The notes beneath the pieces were generated by a model. The model saw only the letters and a list, made by a program, of their open reading frames with translations. It made no database searches and had not been told where the DNA came from. The position numbers and the translations under genes were made by a program. Of a stretch of 40,320 bases of DNA, positions 8,164 to 16,903 are shown piece after piece (position 1 is the first letter of the stretch; each line of letters opens with the position of its first letter). Origin of the DNA: Pseudomonadota bacterium (GTDB lineage: Bacteria; Desulfobacterota; DSM-4660; Desulfatiglandales; B25-G16); the NCBI GenBank assembly GCA_030603345.1, contig JAUVXZ010000004.1, positions 1 through 40,320 of the forward strand, in the 5' to 3' direction.

Positions 8164-8358
8164 ATACGCAGCTCAGTTTTTTATGCATGCAGGTAAATTC
8201 ATGTTGTAAAAGGAATATGCTAACTAGGTTTATTATCTGGCCAACATGGAAAATTGCCTTTTTCCTGAACTCGACCAATAGTCAGCTAAAAGAACGAAAA
8301 GGCTGTTCACCTCTATTTTTTATTTGTATGCCAACCAAACCGGAACCATGTGTAGATC

Positions 8359-9645
8359 ATGTTAACTTCGCCCCTTAAATTTCTAATCCATATTCCTAAT
8401 CGTAAAATCGGCAAAACTGGTGTAAACACTATTTTGCTTGCAATCGCTGACATTTTCGGAAAGGCTGCTCTTTTTTTTATATTTGTTTTTTACGCAAGAT
8501 CTTTTGGCGTCCAAACTTATGGTTATTTATCATTCGCATATGGTGCCACAGCATTATTAGTAATCATTGCAGATCCCGGTATAAACCAATTTATTATCAG
8601 AGAGATTGCCTCAAAGAACCTACACACTATCGCTGCGCTAACAAGACTGTTTATTATTAAAGCTGTACTTTTGTTACCTTACGGCATGGTTACGCTCCTG
8701 TACTGTTTATGCTTTGATATTACCGGCAGACCTTTTTTGTTTGTAATATTTATGATGTTTTATTTCTGGATTGATTCCTTGCATCAATTCATACGCAACA
8801 TTTATCGTGCTCAGGAAAAGATGAATATCGACCTGATTTCCAGGGTCAATGAAAGAACCCTATTGCTTGTTATAGCAATTATCTTCATCAGTCTGCGAAC
8901 TCCTCTACTTTCAGCATTCTGTTTTCCGTTAGTCGCATTATTTTCGATATTATTGGATATCTTCTGGCTCAGACCTTTCCGCATACGTGCTCCACTGGAA
9001 ATGGTCAGCATTAATTTAGTTAAAATATTTAAAAAGACTTTACCGTTCACTGTGTCTCATATCATTTTCGTCATATATTTTCGTGTCGACATCTTAATGC
9101 TCCAAGCCATTACTGGCTTCGAATCTGTTGGTATTTATACTGCTGCATATCGCATATTTGAGGGTACTCAATTAATCCCTATAGCTTTTGCTGGAAGTCT
9201 TTATCCTGTTTTTTCTAGATTGTCTAAGGAAGACAGAATTGGTTTGCAAGTTATTAAAGTTAAAGCATTAATCATTTTAATGCCTGTCGCTATATTTGTC
9301 TCTATAGTATTATTCGTTTTTTCTGAAGAAATAATAAATATTTTTTATGGGTCCGATTATATTGGAAGCCAAGCTGTATTATCAATCCTGGCCTTAGGGA
9401 TCATTTTTAATTATTATTATATGGTATTCACATATCTTTTTTCTGCATTAGACAAGCAGGGGCATGTAGTCATATTTGGATTGATCATTTTAATATTAAA
9501 TATAGTATTAAACATAATATTGATCCCTATTTACGGTCCGTCAGGTGCAGCTGCCGCCACCGTAATTTGTGAGCTTTTAATCACGTTAATAATTTTTTTT
9601 CTTACTAAAAATTTGTTGAAAATAATTGCCAATGAAAAGCGATAA
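8359..9645 (+). CDS. polysaccharide flippase (Wzx/MviN-MATE-like)
   Basis: This 428-residue integral membrane protein has about twelve to fourteen hydrophobic helices. The N-terminal pattern IADIFGKAALFFIFVFYARSF and the loop FGVQTYGYLSFAY are typical of polysaccharide-biosynthesis flippases that move undecaprenyl-linked oligosaccharides across the inner membrane. The C-terminus has the usual GPSGAAAATVICEL. The next gene starts within its last codons. The AT-rich composition of this gene and the next four contrasts with the ribosomal half and suggests the cluster was acquired. No strong ribosome site precedes ATG 8359. Confidence 0.88.
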   Translation: MLTSPLKFLIHIPNRKIGKTGVNTILLAIADIFGKAALFFIFVFYARSFGVQTYGYLSFAYGATALLVIIADPGINQFIIREIASKNLHTIAALTRLFIIKAVLLLPYGMVTLLYCLCFDITGRPFLFVIFMMFYFWIDSLHQFIRNIYRAQEKMNIDLISRVNERTLLLVIAIIFISLRTPLLSAFCFPLVALFSILLDIFWLRPFRIRAPLEMVSINLVKIFKKTLPFTVSHIIFVIYFRVDILMLQAITGFESVGIYTAAYRIFEGTQLIPIAFAGSLYPVFSRLSKEDRIGLQVIKVKALIILMPVAIFVSIVLFVFSEEIINIFYGSDYIGSQAVLSILALGIIFNYYYMVFTYLFSALDKQGHVVIFGLIILILNIVLNIILIPIYGPSGAAAATVICELLITLIIFFLTKNLLKIIANEKR

Positions 9646-10288
9646 TCGGCCAAAGGATTACTTTAAACGTAGTCGCGATGACCTTTTCAACCTTTTACCA
9701 AAATCTGCTAATTTAAAGGTACTTGATGTCGGGTGTGGTGAAGGCTTGCTGGGTGGCCGCCTAAAACAACTTGGACAAATTGTATATGGTATTGAAATCT
9801 CATCAAATGCAGCCAATATAGCATCTTCTGTATTGGACAAAGTCTTTGTTGGCAATGTGGAGAATATGGAATTTGAGTTTCAAGACGGATTCTTTGACAC
9901 TATTATACTGGGAGATATTTTGGAACATCTTTACGATCCATGGACCTTCCTCTCACGCACTTCTCGTTTTCTGAAAAAAAATGGAATCTTGGCAGCGTCT
10001 ATCCCAAATATACAATATTTTCCGATTATAATAGATCTTCTTCGTGGAAGATTTGAGTATAGGGCACATGGCATTCTCGATAAAACCCACCTTAGATTTT
10101 TCACGTCTCGAGAAGTAACAAGACTTTTTTCTCACTCTGGATTAGTAATTTTAGATATGCCAACAATTTACCCATACAAAAAGCGCTTAGCTAAAATCGT
10201 AATACCTGCATTAGATATTCTTTCATTCCATATTTTCAAAAATTTCTTAATTGGCAATATTTTTGTTGTTGCCACACTAAGAAAGTAA
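9632..10288 (+). CDS. class I SAM-dependent methyltransferase
   Basis: This 218-residue protein has motif I LDVGCGEGLLGG at about 31-42, an acidic post-I position (VYGIEIS) and motif II (FDTIILGDILEHL, the His-containing form of Methyltransf_11/23 families). DKTHLRFFT follows near 150. It probably methylates a sugar or lipid-linked glycan intermediate. I prefer ATG 9632; TTG 9626 is in frame. The start lies inside the flippase gene (14-base overlap), so translation is coupled. The acceptor is unknown. Confidence 0.82.
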   Translation: MKSDNRPKDYFKRSRDDLFNLLPKSANLKVLDVGCGEGLLGGRLKQLGQIVYGIEISSNAANIASSVLDKVFVGNVENMEFEFQDGFFDTIILGDILEHLYDPWTFLSRTSRFLKKNGILAASIPNIQYFPIIIDLLRGRFEYRAHGILDKTHLRFFTSREVTRLFSHSGLVILDMPTIYPYKKRLAKIVIPALDILSFHIFKNFLIGNIFVVATLRK

Positions 10289-10345
10289 AGATTTTAACAC
10301 CTGATCAACTAAGAATCCATATATTACTTTTTTGTGGAGTAAAAT

Positions 10346-11710
10346 TTGAAAATACTACTCGTTAATGTTCAAAAAGAAACCCCCTATTATGTCACTGATT
10401 ATGACCCGCTCGGACTTGCCTATCTTTCAGCATATGCAAAGCAGAGTATCCCTGATTTAGAGATAAACATTCTTAACTCAGCTGATCCGAATAAAATATT
10501 TAGCGGCAACTACGACTTAATCGGCTTCTCCAGTTTGTCACAATATTTTGGTTACACTCTAGAACTTGTTCGGCACGCCCAAGATTTAAAAATCCCTATC
10601 TTGATTGGTGGAATTCATATTACCCTTTTACCGAAGTCTTTGCCTCAAGGTGGTGTCGTTGGTGTCATCGGCGAAGGTGAACACACATTTGTCGAATTAA
10701 TCACTTTGCTTAGAGATAAGGGCCGATTTTCTGATGTTGACCTCTCCCATATAAAAGGCATCGCATATTATGATAAATCCAACAACCTCTGTGTGACAGC
10801 TCCAAGACCTCCTATTGATCCGCTTGACTTGCTTCCGCTTCCCGACCGAGAATTACTAAATATCAGGAAAAATGGAACAGTCTATCTTTTCTCATCCCGT
10901 GGCTGTCCCTTTAAATGCGCTTTTTGTGCTTCGACGAGATTATTTGATCGCTTGCGCCTTTTCTCTGCCGATTATGTCGTTAATGAAATCAGGCATATCA
11001 TACGAAAATATAATCCCGACCACATTAAATTTTATGATGATCTCTTCATCGCATCCAAGAAGAGGTTGAGAAATATCGTTGAAATGTTGAACGAATTGGC
11101 AATCCCCAAGAAAGTCCTATTTTCTTTGAACGCAACAGCTTCAATGATCGATGATGAAACCGCAAAGCTTTTACGCAAAATGAATGTCTACAGTATTGGT
11201 ATGGGCCTTGAGTCCGGCAACCAGCATATTTTAGACTATTTGAAGGCAGGAAAAGCTACGGTAGAACAAAATGAAAAAGCCGTTAATATCCTTGTCGATA
11301 ATGGTATCAACCCAACTGCCTCATTTATTATTGGATCCCCTTCTGAAGACGAGGCGTGTTTTAACGATACCTTGAATTTCATCAATAGAAGCAAACTATC
11401 TAGATCCTATCTCTATTTGCTTACTCCATATCCAGGCACTCCGGTCTGGGAGTACGCCGTTGAAAAAGGTTTTGTAAGCAGTGACATGAATTGGGATTTG
11501 CTCGACATCAATGAAAACACTGAATTCGAGAAACGTATTATTCTCTCTGAAAACTTTTCGCCAGAAATGCTCCGAAAATTATTTAATAAATTTCAGTCAA
11601 TATCACGTAAAAAGTACTTTCAGCGGATGATCATCCAAGGTCTAAAAAGACCCGATTTGATTTACCCCTTTCTTAAATTCCACCTAAAAAAGTTGATAAA
11701 CAATGGATAA
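10346..11710 (+). CDS. B12-binding-type radical SAM protein
   Basis: The 454 residues carry an N-terminal cobalamin-binding-like Rossmann domain (DPLGLAYLSAYA, DLIGFSSLSQ, PILIGGIHITLLP). A radical SAM core follows with the cluster ligands C187, C191 and C194 in SSRGCPFKCAFC. The start is TTG 10346, preceded by GTGGAG at a 6-7 base distance. Members of this class do radical methylations, rearrangements or C-C chemistry on lipids, hopanoids, antibiotics and sugars. Being sandwiched between a methyltransferase and a GT2 (overlap 8 bases with the latter) suggests it modifies a glycan or lipid carrier. The substrate cannot be inferred. Confidence 0.88.
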   Translation: MKILLVNVQKETPYYVTDYDPLGLAYLSAYAKQSIPDLEINILNSADPNKIFSGNYDLIGFSSLSQYFGYTLELVRHAQDLKIPILIGGIHITLLPKSLPQGGVVGVIGEGEHTFVELITLLRDKGRFSDVDLSHIKGIAYYDKSNNLCVTAPRPPIDPLDLLPLPDRELLNIRKNGTVYLFSSRGCPFKCAFCASTRLFDRLRLFSADYVVNEIRHIIRKYNPDHIKFYDDLFIASKKRLRNIVEMLNELAIPKKVLFSLNATASMIDDETAKLLRKMNVYSIGMGLESGNQHILDYLKAGKATVEQNEKAVNILVDNGINPTASFIIGSPSEDEACFNDTLNFINRSKLSRSYLYLLTPYPGTPVWEYAVEKGFVSSDMNWDLLDINENTEFEKRIILSENFSPEMLRKLFNKFQSISRKKYFQRMIIQGLKRPDLIYPFLKFHLKKLINNG

Positions 11711-12629
11711 TTTACGGACAAACACCTTTGGAATTATTGTGTTAAATCATAATGGCCTGGACGACACACTTGAGTGCCTGAATTCCATTCTATCGTTAGA
11801 GCTGATACCAAATGAGATTGTTCTCATTGATAACGGATCTACCGATGGATCTCAAGATATGTTCATCAATAAATTCAGCAACGATGGCCGCATTACCTTA
11901 TTCTTTCTGGAAAACAACACCGGTTATGCAGCCGGAAATAATGTTGGTATAAACTATCTTCTGAAGCGCGATGTCGATATTATTTGTATCTTAAATAACG
12001 ACACGATAGTTGGATCAGATTTTCTAAAGGCGTTGCGAGACTGCCTTAAACCCGGTTCCTTAAACCATATCGCGACACCAAAAATTTTGTGCGCTGACGG
12101 TCAAACGATCTGGTCGACAGGCGAGCGTATTTTCTATCCGCTCCTTATATCGCAAACTAAAAAAGGAAAACCCGACAAAGACGGCTTAAAAACATGGCAA
12201 AACATCAATGGTATAACAGGATGTGCAATGACGGTTAGAAGAGAAGTATTTGAATGCATCGGTATGTTCGACGAGAAATATTTTGCCTACGTAGAGGATG
12301 TCGATTTCTGCAAGCGGGCTGTCGATGCAGGATTTAAATTTACCTTGTGCCCCCTTTCCGTCATTATTCATAAAGTTGCTCGCACCACCGGCAACCTGAG
12401 TGCGGCACAATTATATTTGAAAACGAGGAACAGGGCCTATTTTATAAAAAAGAATATAGCCCCTATATACTGGGGACTAGCTTACGGCTGGTATCTAATG
12501 CTGAACATCTTTTGGATCTTAAGAAGTATATTCAGAAAGGACATAAAAGCTATCAATGCCGTGAAATCGGGTATGATTGATTTCCTTCGAGGAAAAATGG
12601 GGCGAGGTAATGTTGAGTTTTTTATTTAA
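11703..12629 (+). CDS. GT2 glycosyltransferase (rhamnosyltransferase-like)
   Basis: This 308-residue GT2 enzyme has IIVLNHNGLDDTLECLNS, IVLIDNGSTDGS, NNTGYAAGNNVGI, the DxD-like ILNNDTIV, and later FDEKYFAYVEDVDFCKRA. That last segment (ED..DFC.R) is typical of the WcaA/RfbF group that adds rhamnose or similar sugars to growing lipid-linked oligosaccharides. A helix pair near the C-terminus (YWGLAYGWYLMLNIFWIL) may anchor it to the membrane. It overlaps the radical SAM gene by 8 bases. Confidence 0.88.
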   Translation: MDNLRTNTFGIIVLNHNGLDDTLECLNSILSLELIPNEIVLIDNGSTDGSQDMFINKFSNDGRITLFFLENNTGYAAGNNVGINYLLKRDVDIICILNNDTIVGSDFLKALRDCLKPGSLNHIATPKILCADGQTIWSTGERIFYPLLISQTKKGKPDKDGLKTWQNINGITGCAMTVRREVFECIGMFDEKYFAYVEDVDFCKRAVDAGFKFTLCPLSVIIHKVARTTGNLSAAQLYLKTRNRAYFIKKNIAPIYWGLAYGWYLMLNIFWILRSIFRKDIKAINAVKSGMIDFLRGKMGRGNVEFFI

Positions 12630-12660
12630 TTCTGTTCGATCGAGTAAATTTATAGTCTAA

Positions 12661-13800
12661 ATGAACATTATTCTCTTTACACAACAGCTAGCCGCATTTC
12701 GAAGCGGCGTCGGCACCTACGCAATGGAACTTTTAAGCGGCTTAATCGATAGAAGCCATCGGCTAACGGTCGTCGTTCCAAGAGGGGAAGAAATGGAAAT
12801 CAATGGAGTAGATGTTATTACCGTGCCGAGGCGCCAATTCGACCCCACGCCGGGAGGTTGGGTCACTTTATGCCAACAATTTGCTAAGGTTTTTTCTAAA
12901 CTAACCTTCCATCATGACATTGCACACTTCGCAGATGCAAGGGAAGCCTATAAGATTTCATTCTCGAAAATTCCAATTGTCGGTATGGTTAACGATTCAT
13001 ATGCTTTGGAGTGGCGTTCCGATACATACCCTCGACACCTTTACTCGGATCGCTTCAGTAGAACGCTCTATTATGCATTTATACGGCGAACGGAGAGGAA
13101 GACCTATCCTCGCTTTACATCATTAATTTGCAATAGTGCTCATGTGGCCGGAGCAATCACTTCCGGATATTTATTGGATGCATCGCGCATCCATGTGATC
13201 CATTACGGCCTCAAGGAACAACCTCCGGTTGAGCCGATTTTTCTGGAGGGTCATCCTTCAATCCTATTGGTGGGCGGCAACTTCAACAGAAAGGGTCTTT
13301 CTCAACTAATGGATGCGGTCTCGCAACTGAAGGACAGCTACCCCGATATCCGGATCCATGTTGTCGGCCGCGATCGCAATCAACCGTCTTTTGAAAAAAG
13401 AGCCCGCAAACTCGAGATACGAGAATCAGTGGTATTTCATGGTTGGAAACCAAACGACAAAGTGCGGGGAATGATGGCCGGTACCGACATATTCGCCCTC
13501 CCTTCCCTTACGGAGGCCTTTGGACTTGTCTACTTGGAAGCGATGCGGGCCGGCGCACCTGTCATTGCCACGTCCATAGGTGGCGCAAAAGAGGTTTTTA
13601 GGCAGGGGCAAGAAGCAATCTTTATTAATCCCGGCGATGTAAACGCATTAGCTGCAGCCATTGAAAAAATCACCTCCGATCCCGAAACTGCAGATCGCCT
13701 TCGCAAGGGGGGACGAATGGCAGCGACACGATTTACGGTGGATGCAATGATCCAAGAGACTGAGGCATTGTTTTTAAATGTGGCCAAAAAAAAGAGATGA
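12661..13800 (+). CDS. GT4 family glycosyltransferase
   Basis: This 379-residue GT-B fold enzyme has an N-terminal domain opening IILFTQQLAAFRSGVGTYAMEL with the glycine-rich acceptor loop. The C-terminal donor domain has ILLVGGNFNRKGL and the EX7E region SLTEAFGLVYLEAMRAG, in which the two Glu residues bind a nucleotide sugar. It retains configuration as other GT4 enzymes do. The stop overlaps the next start (ATGA). It would add one sugar during assembly of the surface glycan; donor and linkage are unknown. Confidence 0.88.
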   Translation: MNIILFTQQLAAFRSGVGTYAMELLSGLIDRSHRLTVVVPRGEEMEINGVDVITVPRRQFDPTPGGWVTLCQQFAKVFSKLTFHHDIAHFADAREAYKISFSKIPIVGMVNDSYALEWRSDTYPRHLYSDRFSRTLYYAFIRRTERKTYPRFTSLICNSAHVAGAITSGYLLDASRIHVIHYGLKEQPPVEPIFLEGHPSILLVGGNFNRKGLSQLMDAVSQLKDSYPDIRIHVVGRDRNQPSFEKRARKLEIRESVVFHGWKPNDKVRGMMAGTDIFALPSLTEAFGLVYLEAMRAGAPVIATSIGGAKEVFRQGQEAIFINPGDVNALAAAIEKITSDPETADRLRKGGRMAATRFTVDAMIQETEALFLNVAKKKR

Positions 13801-14978
13801 GTGATTCTACTGACTTGAAAATTCTTTTTTTCGGCATCTATTCCAAAGAAATTGAGTACCCGCGAAACAACAATCTCATCCGTGGCCTTCGTTCCCATGG
13901 AGTTAACGTTTTCGAAGCGCATTGTAAATTAGCGGGCTCGTTCCAACAACGAATGCAAGTCGTTAAAAATCCACTGAAGGCGGTGCTTTTTTGTCTTCGT
14001 CTGGCAGCAAGCTTTGTAATTTTAACCTGGAAGTTTTTCATGTCTCCTAGGGTGGACGCTGTCATTGTGGGTCATCCGGGCTACTTTCATATTCATCTAT
14101 GTCGCCTTCTTTGTCGTCTTTTCCGGAAAGATACCATTCTTATCTATGATGTCTTTATCCCGCTTTATGATGCAATCGTCGAAGATCGAAAGCTAATAAA
14201 ACCTAATGGTATATTTGCTCGCATCCTACACCTCTTCGAAAGATCCTGCTGCCGACAAGAGGACATTTGTCTAACCGACACCAATGAGCATCGTAAATAC
14301 CTAATCGAAGAATTCTCTCTTGATTCGGAGCGTGTTCACAGAATCTTCGTAGGACCGACCATTAAGGCTGAATTTAAATGCCCAGCGGTCCATGCGCGCA
14401 ACGATTTTAAAGCTCTTTATGTTGGGACCTATATTCCTCTGCATGGTGTTGAGGTTATCCTGATGGCTGCTCGCAGACTCATGAATGAAAAAAATATTCG
14501 CTTTATTCTAGTGGGTTCAGGTCAAATGCGCGCAGAAATGGAAAGGCTAGCCCAGCAATGGTTACTTACCAATGTAACCTTCCGGGATTGGATTCCCACA
14601 AACATGCTGGGTGAATTCATTCGTTCCCACGACTTTTCTTTAGGGATCTTTGGAGCCACATCAAAGGCCGCTCGGGTCATCCCTTCAAAAGTCTATGATA
14701 TCTGTGCAGCAGGCGTCCCATTTATCACCGCAGACACCCCTGCCATAAGGGAAGTGTTTCGCAACGACGAAAACGCTTACCTGGTTCCACCAAATGATCC
14801 AGTTACCCTGGCAGAGGCAGTTATTGAGCTGAAGTCAAACTACATCCTCAGAAAACGAATTGCAGAAAAGGCCTACCAAATAGGGCAGGAAGAGTTTTCT
14901 TTAGCTCGGATTAGTGATGGTCTCATTAAAATCATCCGTGACAAATCTCAAAGCGCATCTGAAAATCGAGCATCTTGA
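13797..14978 (+). CDS. GT4 family glycosyltransferase
   Basis: This 393-residue GT-B enzyme starts in an ATGA overlap with the preceding gene. The donor half has ALYVGTYIPLHGVEVIL, RFILVGSGQMRAEME and a late PSKVYDICAAGVPFITAD in place of the usual EX7E, with the first Glu replaced. That matches a subgroup common in O-antigen clusters. An N-terminal hydrophobic stretch (AASFVILTWKFFM) may touch the membrane. It is the last intact gene of the plus-strand cluster; only gene debris follows it. Confidence 0.85.
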   Translation: MSDSTDLKILFFGIYSKEIEYPRNNNLIRGLRSHGVNVFEAHCKLAGSFQQRMQVVKNPLKAVLFCLRLAASFVILTWKFFMSPRVDAVIVGHPGYFHIHLCRLLCRLFRKDTILIYDVFIPLYDAIVEDRKLIKPNGIFARILHLFERSCCRQEDICLTDTNEHRKYLIEEFSLDSERVHRIFVGPTIKAEFKCPAVHARNDFKALYVGTYIPLHGVEVILMAARRLMNEKNIRFILVGSGQMRAEMERLAQQWLLTNVTFRDWIPTNMLGEFIRSHDFSLGIFGATSKAARVIPSKVYDICAAGVPFITADTPAIREVFRNDENAYLVPPNDPVTLAEAVIELKSNYILRKRIAEKAYQIGQEEFSLARISDGLIKIIRDKSQSASENRAS

Positions 14979-15004
14979 TAAATGGAAGGTCTTAATCTTG
15001 ATTT

Positions 15005-15310
15005 GATCGCGACTCTGTTACGGATGGGTCCTGAGTGCGTCGTCAAATCTCATCTGGCAAATCTGCTCCGAGATGAGACTCATCATGAATATAATGATCG
15101 AAGATACAAAAAGCATTGCGCTCATATTTGTGAAGCGACCTTGGGTGATAAAGGAATAAATCTAGCGAATAATTCCTAGTACAAATAATAAAAAGTTTAC
15201 AGGTAGAAAAATTCGCACGGGAGAATAGAGCGTACATATCCTTGTGATGATAGCATTTTATGGCACATTATTCCAGGAATAATTGTATTATTTTATAATT
15301 ATATCAATAA
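15005..15310 (-). pseudogene. C-terminal remnant of a GT2 gene, paralogue of 15722-16597
   Basis: Reading the minus strand from about 15260 gives IITRICTLYSPVRIFLPV, then GRFTNMSAMLF and MMSLISEQICQMRF. This tracks the last 75 residues of the intact neighbour (IITKICALYSPLRIFLPI, GRFTNMSALLF, MMGLISEQISQMRF). The copy carries an internal TAG, another stop upstream and a lost N-terminus, so it is dead. The plus-strand frame 14982-15179 is only the complement of this remnant. Confidence 0.85.
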
Positions 15311-15333
15311 ATTACGCTATTTTTCAGGGTCGA

Positions 15334-15477
15334 CTAAATACCTTATGCCGGAATATATTGTCCAGATCTTTAGCGTCAAAGGAAGGTGCTACCCTGAACA
15401 TACCGTTTCCATAAAAACAGCCGTCAGAGATGAGAACGTGAAGAATAATTCCGTGTGATAAACAGCACTTTTAGTCT
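15334..15477 (-). pseudogene. IS91-like transposase fragment
   Basis: The minus strand reads LHVLISDGCFYGNGMFRVA followed by FDAKDLDNIFRHKVF. The His-x-LISDG and later LxxIFRHKVF pattern is that of the catalytic region of IS91/IS801-type transposases, from memory of the family. No complete gene or ends are present. It sits directly upstream of the dead GT2 copy and may mark how the duplication arose. Confidence 0.55.
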
Positions 15478-15522
15478 CATTCCACTCTTAATTGCAGATT
15501 TGCCAGATGTTCTTGACGAAAT

Positions 15523-15538
15523 GGGTGAAATTTCACCC
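15523..15538. repeat. perfect 16-base palindrome
   Basis: GGGTGAAATTTCACCC is a perfect inverted repeat without a spacer, in otherwise non-coding debris between 15480 and 15721. I see no gene in that stretch. It could be a regulator-binding site left behind by decay. Confidence 0.6.
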
Positions 15539-15721
15539 CATAGCCTGCCCACAAGCAAGAGCTCGTCCTATTATTCTGACATCGGACAAGATGCCTTCTT
15601 ATATTCAAGGCAGGCCTCTGAAACTGCTTAAGAGATTTGTCTTCACCCTGATTCTAGGGGGATAACGTAAGTATTGATGACATCTCAAAAAGCGGAAAAA
15701 GGGGATGTCTGGGAAAAATCT

Positions 15722-16597
15722 TCAGAAAAACTTGTCTCCCTCGCTCCTTTCAAACCTCATTTGAGAAATCTGCTCGGAGATAAGGCCCATCATAAATATG
15801 AGGATAGAGGTTGTGAATAGAAGTGCGCTCATATTCGTAAAGCGGCCCCAGGAAAGGAATGTATAGAGGTAATAACCTAGGCCCAAACAAAAGATCATAA
15901 AGCTAATGGGGAGAAATATTCTCAAGGGAGAATAAAGGGCGCAGATTTTGGTTATGATCAAGAAAAACCGTATACCGTCTTGGAAGATCTTTATCTTGCT
16001 ATTTCCCTTTCTTCTCTTCTCCGCTTTAATCGGGAGATATTTCACGCTCCTGCCACTTCTTAACACACTCAATGTGATGGTAGTAGGGTAGGAGTAAGTG
16101 TTGGGAAGAAGGTATAAGAAGTTACGGGCGATTTCTGATTTTACAGCCCGAAATCCGGACGTAAGATCCTGAACAGGGAATTTCGCAACATAAGACGCCA
16201 ACCAATTGTAGATCTTGTTTGCCAAACCTCTTCCCCAAGAGGCCTGGTATCCCTTCGGTCTTGCCCCGACGACCATTTCAAACTCGGGGATATATTTGAG
16301 CAATGTTGCTATCTCTTTTGGCTCATGCTGACCATCTCCATCCATAAATACCAGAATCTTACCTGAGGCAAACCTAATACCACTCTTGACAGCAGCACCA
16401 TTCCCGATATTACGAGGATGACTGTACACTAGTGCACCGGCAGCCTTTGCCACAGCCCCCGTATCATCCGTTGAGCCGTCGTTCACAACTATGATTTCAA
16501 AATCGGGATAGAGACTCATTATCTTGGCAACGACATCACCGATGGTTTGTGCTTCATTGTATGCCGGGATAATTATTGAAACTTCAGTTTTTTCCAT
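15722..16597 (-). CDS. GT2 polyprenyl-phosphate sugar synthase-like (DPM1/DPG-type)
   Basis: The 291 residues comprise a GT2 catalytic domain with SIIIPAYNEAQTIGDVV, IIVVNDGSTDDTG, NIGNGAAVKSGI and the metal-binding FMDGDGQHEP. Two C-terminal hydrophobic helices follow (IFLPISFMIFCLGLGYYLY and MSALLFTTSILIFMMGLI). This layout is typical of enzymes that put a sugar on undecaprenyl phosphate. The following gene region holds GT-C transferases that use such donors. A decayed partial copy of this gene lies at 15005-15310. Confidence 0.88.
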   Translation of the reverse strand: MEKTEVSIIIPAYNEAQTIGDVVAKIMSLYPDFEIIVVNDGSTDDTGAVAKAAGALVYSHPRNIGNGAAVKSGIRFASGKILVFMDGDGQHEPKEIATLLKYIPEFEMVVGARPKGYQASWGRGLANKIYNWLASYVAKFPVQDLTSGFRAVKSEIARNFLYLLPNTYSYPTTITLSVLRSGRSVKYLPIKAEKRRKGNSKIKIFQDGIRFFLIITKICALYSPLRIFLPISFMIFCLGLGYYLYTFLSWGRFTNMSALLFTTSILIFMMGLISEQISQMRFERSEGDKFF

Positions 16598-16903
16598 CAG
16601 TTTGGTAAAATGCTAATAAGATTCCTTGACGAAATATTGTGTCATTACTCAAACTTTTTCTGAATTTCACCGCTCGCCTTCCTTGGAAATACTGTTTTTC
16701 GGAAGATTAACGTACCAAAGCAGTGATCTGCAATTTTCATGCCCCTGCAAACAGGCAAATTTCTTGACGCTTGCCATTCAAGTCAAACCGTGGCTCCCGT
16801 TCATTTGACAAATGTGTTCAATTACACTTCAAGCTAGAATAATTTCGCGTATTTATCAAGCATAAGTCTCTCTAGATATAAGTTGCACCTGCTAAATCGG
16901 CGA
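16598..16903. other. intergenic, nothing recognised
   Basis: About 306 bases between two minus-strand glycosyltransferase genes. A 60-codon plus-strand frame inside (16626-16808) has no ribosome site and no recognisable motif. I see no repeat or clear terminator. Confidence 0.5.

Noticed and set aside
14982-15179. 65-codon plus-strand frame after the GT4 gene
   Set aside because: It is the complement of the dead GT2 tail, which gives a recognisable protein on the minus strand.
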